From NCBI RefSeq assembly GCF_900176515.1, contig NZ_FWXV01000008.1:1-64000 (forward strand): DNA of 64,000 nucleotides, in the 5' to 3' direction. Positions 61,661 to 64,000 of the stretch are shown here, piece after piece (the stretch's first letter is position 1; the number at the start of each line of letters is the position of its first letter). This stretch comes from Kibdelosporangium aridum (lineage in GTDB: Bacteria > Actinomycetota > Actinomycetes > Mycobacteriales > Pseudonocardiaceae). The translations under genes and the position numbers were made by a program. The notes below the pieces were generated by a model. That model was not told the DNA's origin. It saw only the letters and a list, made by a program, of their open reading frames with translations, and did no database searches.

Positions 61661-62406
61661 GCGACGCGGTCCGCGGTGCGCTGCAGGTGCGTGCGCATGA
61701 TCTCGGTCGCGGCCTCGACATCGCCCGCGGCGACCGCGTCGACGAACTTCGAGTGCTCAGTCGCGCCCTTGCGGCCCATCAGTGGTGCACGCGTCTTGGC
61801 TTCCTTGAGGGACATGAGCATCGGGCCGTGGAAGCTCTCGACCAGCATCTCGATAGCAGGGTTGTGGGTGCACGCCGCGACTTTGGTGTGGAACTCGGTG
61901 GACAGCGTGAGCGAGTAGGTGCCGTCCTTGAGCGCGGCCTTCTGCCTGGCGCAGATCTCGCGCAGCTCCTCGATGTCCTGCTCGGTGGCGCGCTCGACGA
62001 CCATCGGCACGATGCCCAGCTCGAACACCATCCGCGCCTCGGTGACCTGCGCCGCGGTGAGCGGGCTGAGCCGAAGCAGGTCGGCGAGACCTTCACCGAG
62101 CCGCGAGTTGCTCGGCGTGGTGACGAAGGCGCCACCATGCGCACCGACTCGGATGGTGACCAGGCCGCTGGCTTCCAGCACGCGCAGGGCCTCGCGGACG
62201 GTCACGCGGCTGACGCCGAAGCGGCTGCACAGCTCACGCTCGCTGGGCAGGCGGTCACCGGGGTTGAGCTTGCCCTCGTGGATGAGCATCTTGATCTGGT
62301 CGACGATGACCTGGGAGACCCGCCCCAGTGAAACCGGACTGAACAGGTCAGGCTCCGTCGCCGGCTTGCCGGAGCTGGCCTTCTCCTCGACGGTCATGGC
62401 GCCCAT
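61648..62406 (-). CDS. GntR-family regulator, FCD/FadR subfamily
   Basis: This roughly 252-residue regulator (an ATG three codons in is equally possible) has a winged HTH 'GDRLPSERELCSRFGVSRVT' plus 'VREALRVLEASGLVTIRVG', and an all-helical FCD effector domain with the metal-binding acid and histidines ('EARMVFELGIVPMVVERA', 'EFHTKVAACTHNPAIEML'). FCD members commonly respond to organic acids. It diverges from the aldolase-ferredoxin genes and is the natural candidate for the GGT/ACC palindromes found in this cluster. Confidence 0.92.
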   Translation of the reverse strand: MGAMTVEEKASSGKPATEPDLFSPVSLGRVSQVIVDQIKMLIHEGKLNPGDRLPSERELCSRFGVSRVTVREALRVLEASGLVTIRVGAHGGAFVTTPSNSRLGEGLADLLRLSPLTAAQVTEARMVFELGIVPMVVERATEQDIEELREICARQKAALKDGTYSLTLSTEFHTKVAACTHNPAIEMLVESFHGPMLMSLKEAKTRAPLMGRKGATEHSKFVDAVAAGDVEAATEIMRTHLQRTADRVAQTS

Positions 62407-62498
62407 CCTCCCTTATCGAGCCACATGGCGCGACGCTGGCTCGCGGTACGGCGGCTGGTGATCGCTCTTGACGACCTGGGGACTAACAACAACAATAA

Positions 62499-62516
62499 TC
62501 ATACCAATAGTCCAAA
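62499..62516. promoter_or_regulatory. Candidate GntR operator between gntR and the aldolase gene
   Basis: TCATACCAATAGTCCAAA lies directly before the aldolase start, in a markedly AT-rich island. It matches the site at 60390 in 13 of 18 positions by eye. Binding here would repress the aldolase and possibly autoregulate gntR. Confidence 0.45.
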
Positions 62517-62517
62517 T

Positions 62518-63253
62518 TTGGCTGGGGGATCTCTGAGAAGAACGCTCGCCTTGGCGTGTCGCATTCTGGCGAACGCCGGCCTGGCCGAGGACATTCTCGG
62601 CCATGTGAGCGTGCGTGTCGGCGACGACGCCATGCTCGTGCGTTGCCGAGGTCCTCGCGAAGAGGGCCTTCTCTTCACGCTCGACGAGGACATCCGCCAG
62701 GTCGATCTCAACGGTAGCGGTGCGGACCTGGGACAGTGGTCGGTTCCCGCGGAACTGCCCATCCACGCGGAGATCCTGCGGTCCCGTCCGGACGTGGACG
62801 CTGTCGTGCATTGTCATCCGCCGTCGGTGCTGGCTGCCGCGCTCGCCGGCGTCCAGTTGCGCCCGATCTTCGGTGCCTACAACATTCCCGCCGCCCGGAT
62901 GGCGCTCGACGGAATTCCGATCTACCCGCGCAAGGTCCTGATCCGCAGCACGGAGCTCGGGCGCGAGTTAGTCGACGCGATGGGGGCAGGCGCCGGTCTG
63001 TGTGCTCGCAGGCCACGGCATCGCGACGGTCGGGTCGGGGGAGCACGCCGTCGAGCAGGCCGTGGTGCGCGCGCTGAACCTGGACGCGCTGGCCCGGGTC
63101 AATGTCGAGCAGGCGCTGCTCGGTGGCCGTGCATCTGATCTTGACGACGAGGACATCGCGGAACTGCCCGATCTGGGCTCGTCCTTCAACGACCTGAACC
63201 TGTGGCGCCATCACGTCGCGCGGCTGCGGCTCGCCGGGCTCGACCTGGACTGA
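62518..63253 (+). pseudogene. Class II aldolase/adducin-family protein, frameshifted
   Basis: The first part ('LRRTLALACRILANAGLAED', 'ILGHVSVRVGDDAMLV', metal ligands in 'DAVVHCHPPSVLAA') breaks off after 'ELVDAMG'. The remainder ('VCVLAGHGIATVGSGEHAVE' with the third His) is in another frame. Deleting one G from the GGGGG run at 62982-62986 gives 'VDAMGQAPVCVLAGHGIATV', a normal family sequence of about 244 residues. The start is uncertain (TTG 62518 chosen; upstream codons read through the operator). These metal enzymes cleave or epimerise phosphorylated sugars or decarboxylate aromatic acids. It precedes the ferredoxin gene. Confidence 0.85.
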
Positions 63254-63304
63254 CCGAACACCACTCGCTTCACGTGGTTCCCGGACGGTCGTTCGCAAGG
63301 TATT

Positions 63305-63317
63305 ATGGTTAGACCAT
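63305..63317. promoter_or_regulatory. Candidate GntR operator upstream of the ferredoxin gene
   Basis: ATGGT-TAG-ACCAT is a perfect 5-3-5 inverted repeat (core GGTCTAACC on the other strand), next to TATTAT, a possible -10 box. Direct repeats GGTCGTTC flank it at 63287 and 63319. Confidence 0.6.
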
Positions 63318-63344
63318 TGGTCGTTCAGACGAGAGGACCCGACA

Positions 63345-63668
63345 GTGCCCAAGGTCACCTACGTCGCGATCGACGGATCGCGCACCACGATCGACGCGGT
63401 GGCCGGCGACTCGGTCATGTCGACGGCGGTCCGCAACGGCGTGCCCGGCATCGTCGGGGAGTGCGGCGGCAACATGTCCTGCGCCACCTGCCATGTCTAC
63501 GTCGACGAGGAATTCACCGTGCGGGTCGGCCCGCCAGGCGACCTCGAGGACGCCACGCTTGACCTCGGCGTGTCCGATCGTCGCGCGACGAGCAGGTTGT
63601 CCTGCCAGATCAGCATGTCCGAGGAGCTGGACGGTTTGATCGTCGCCACTCCCGAAGAGCAGCCATGA
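63345..63668 (+). CDS. 2Fe-2S ferredoxin
   Basis: This 107-residue plant/adrenodoxin-type ferredoxin has cluster ligands Cys40, Cys46 and Cys49 ('GECGGNMSCATCH') and Cys87 ('RLSCQISM'). The spacing C-x5-C-x2-C...C is that of adrenodoxin/putidaredoxin-like proteins that serve P450s or Rieske oxygenases. The GTG start follows AGAGGA. Its stop overlaps the start of a ferredoxin reductase gene by 4 nt. The terminal oxygenase is presumably encoded beyond the window. Confidence 0.93.
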   Translation: MPKVTYVAIDGSRTTIDAVAGDSVMSTAVRNGVPGIVGECGGNMSCATCHVYVDEEFTVRVGPPGDLEDATLDLGVSDRRATSRLSCQISMSEELDGLIVATPEEQP

Positions 63669-64000
63669 ACGGCGGGGCGCTGATCGTCGGCGCGGGCCAG
63701 GCCGGCGTGCAGCTCGCCGTGTCGTTGCGGGACAACGGATACGACCAGTCGATCACCCTGATCGGCGCGGAGCCACGGCATCCCTACCAGCGGCCACCGC
63801 TGTCGAAGGCGTTCCTCGCCGGTGCTGTGGACGACGCGTCGCTGGAGTTGCGCACCGAAGCGTTCTACAAGACACGGCGTATCAACGTGTGGCCCGCTGA
63901 ACGGGTGACCAAACTGCACCTGCCCGCCGGGTCACATGGGGTTGTGCTGACCGATCACGGCTGCACCATGGTGTTCGACCGGCTCGCCCTCACCGTGGGC
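63665..64000 (+). CDS. FAD-dependent ferredoxin reductase, N-terminal part
   Basis: The ATG overlaps the ferredoxin stop, and the reading frame continues past the window end after about 112 codons. The N-terminus 'ALIVGAGQAGVQLAVSLRDN' is the FAD-binding GxGxxG motif; 'HPYQRPPLSKAFLAG' is the signature of putidaredoxin-reductase/RhdA-type proteins. It would pass electrons from NAD(P)H to the ferredoxin just upstream. Confidence 0.92.
   Translation, partial: MNGGALIVGAGQAGVQLAVSLRDNGYDQSITLIGAEPRHPYQRPPLSKAFLAGAVDDASLELRTEAFYKTRRINVWPAERVTKLHLPAGSHGVVLTDHGCTMVFDRLALTVG

Noticed and set aside
62479..62510. Asparagine run encoded upstream of the aldolase
   Set aside because: It arises from AAC repeats in the promoter/operator island and is probably untranslated.

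Overview
The window is high-GC DNA with dense genes, many GTG/TTG starts, frequent 4-nt ATGA stop/start overlaps and an XRE-NTPase-WD40 protein. This fits a filamentous, soil-type actinobacterium. Pseudonocardiales is my best guess from overall style, not proven. I saw no rRNA, tRNA, CRISPR array or insertion sequence.

Region 1 (1-11245) looks like a xyloglucan-oligosaccharide locus. It has a sugar ABC importer (binding protein, two permeases), a YicI-type GH31 alpha-xylosidase and a secreted GH35 beta-galactosidase in one overlapping operon. A convergent LacI-type regulator and a divergent secreted GH3 enzyme follow. Together these would remove galactose, then xylose, then backbone glucose from side-chained oligosaccharides. 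A near-perfect 21-bp hairpin separates it from region 2.

Region 2 (11301-27237) fits rhamnogalacturonan/rhamnoside use: secreted GH78 alpha-L-rhamnosidase, a second sugar ABC importer, a LacI-type regulator lacking its DNA-binding domain, a Gfo/Idh/MocA oxidoreductase, a Tat-exported PL26-like rhamnogalacturonan exo-lyase and a GH43-CBM enzyme. Palindromic LacI-type operators lie at 17488 and 23191. Embedded in it is an unrelated block: quinone-oxidoreductase-like enzyme, DUF2306 membrane protein, and a two-component system whose response regulator is frameshifted.

Region 3 (27291-41043) is mixed: an HD-domain protein, a PfkB-like kinase coupled to surE, a glucose-1-dehydrogenase-like enzyme, a 987-residue secreted PA14/propeller/CBM/DUF1080 protein, a small cysteine-containing exported protein, a 1243-residue XRE-STAND-WD40 protein with 14 WD repeats, a RibD/DHFR-like reductase, a tandem tautomerase and a WYL-type regulator.

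Region 4 (41040-47744) holds a sugar-acid/polyol catabolic operon (SDR, frameshifted mannitol dehydrogenase family enzyme, MHS symporter, Ldh-family dehydrogenase) behind an IclR regulator with a good candidate operator, then a CcdA-TlpA thiol-redox pair.

Region 5 (48212-64000) is the most unusual. Three cupin proteins, three MFS transporters, a TRIP13/Pch2-like AAA+ ATPase, an Fe3+/thiamine-type ABC importer with two tandem paralogous binding proteins, a 3-hydroxyisobutyrate-dehydrogenase-family enzyme, a GntR/FCD repressor, a frameshifted class II aldolase, a 2Fe-2S ferredoxin and the start of a ferredoxin reductase form what looks like one catabolic system. Related GGT/ACC palindromes in several of its promoter regions suggest one regulon. 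The substrate cannot be read from the sequence. Three genes (response regulator, mannitol dehydrogenase, aldolase) each carry a one-base frameshift, two of them in G/C runs, so assembly error must be weighed against real decay.
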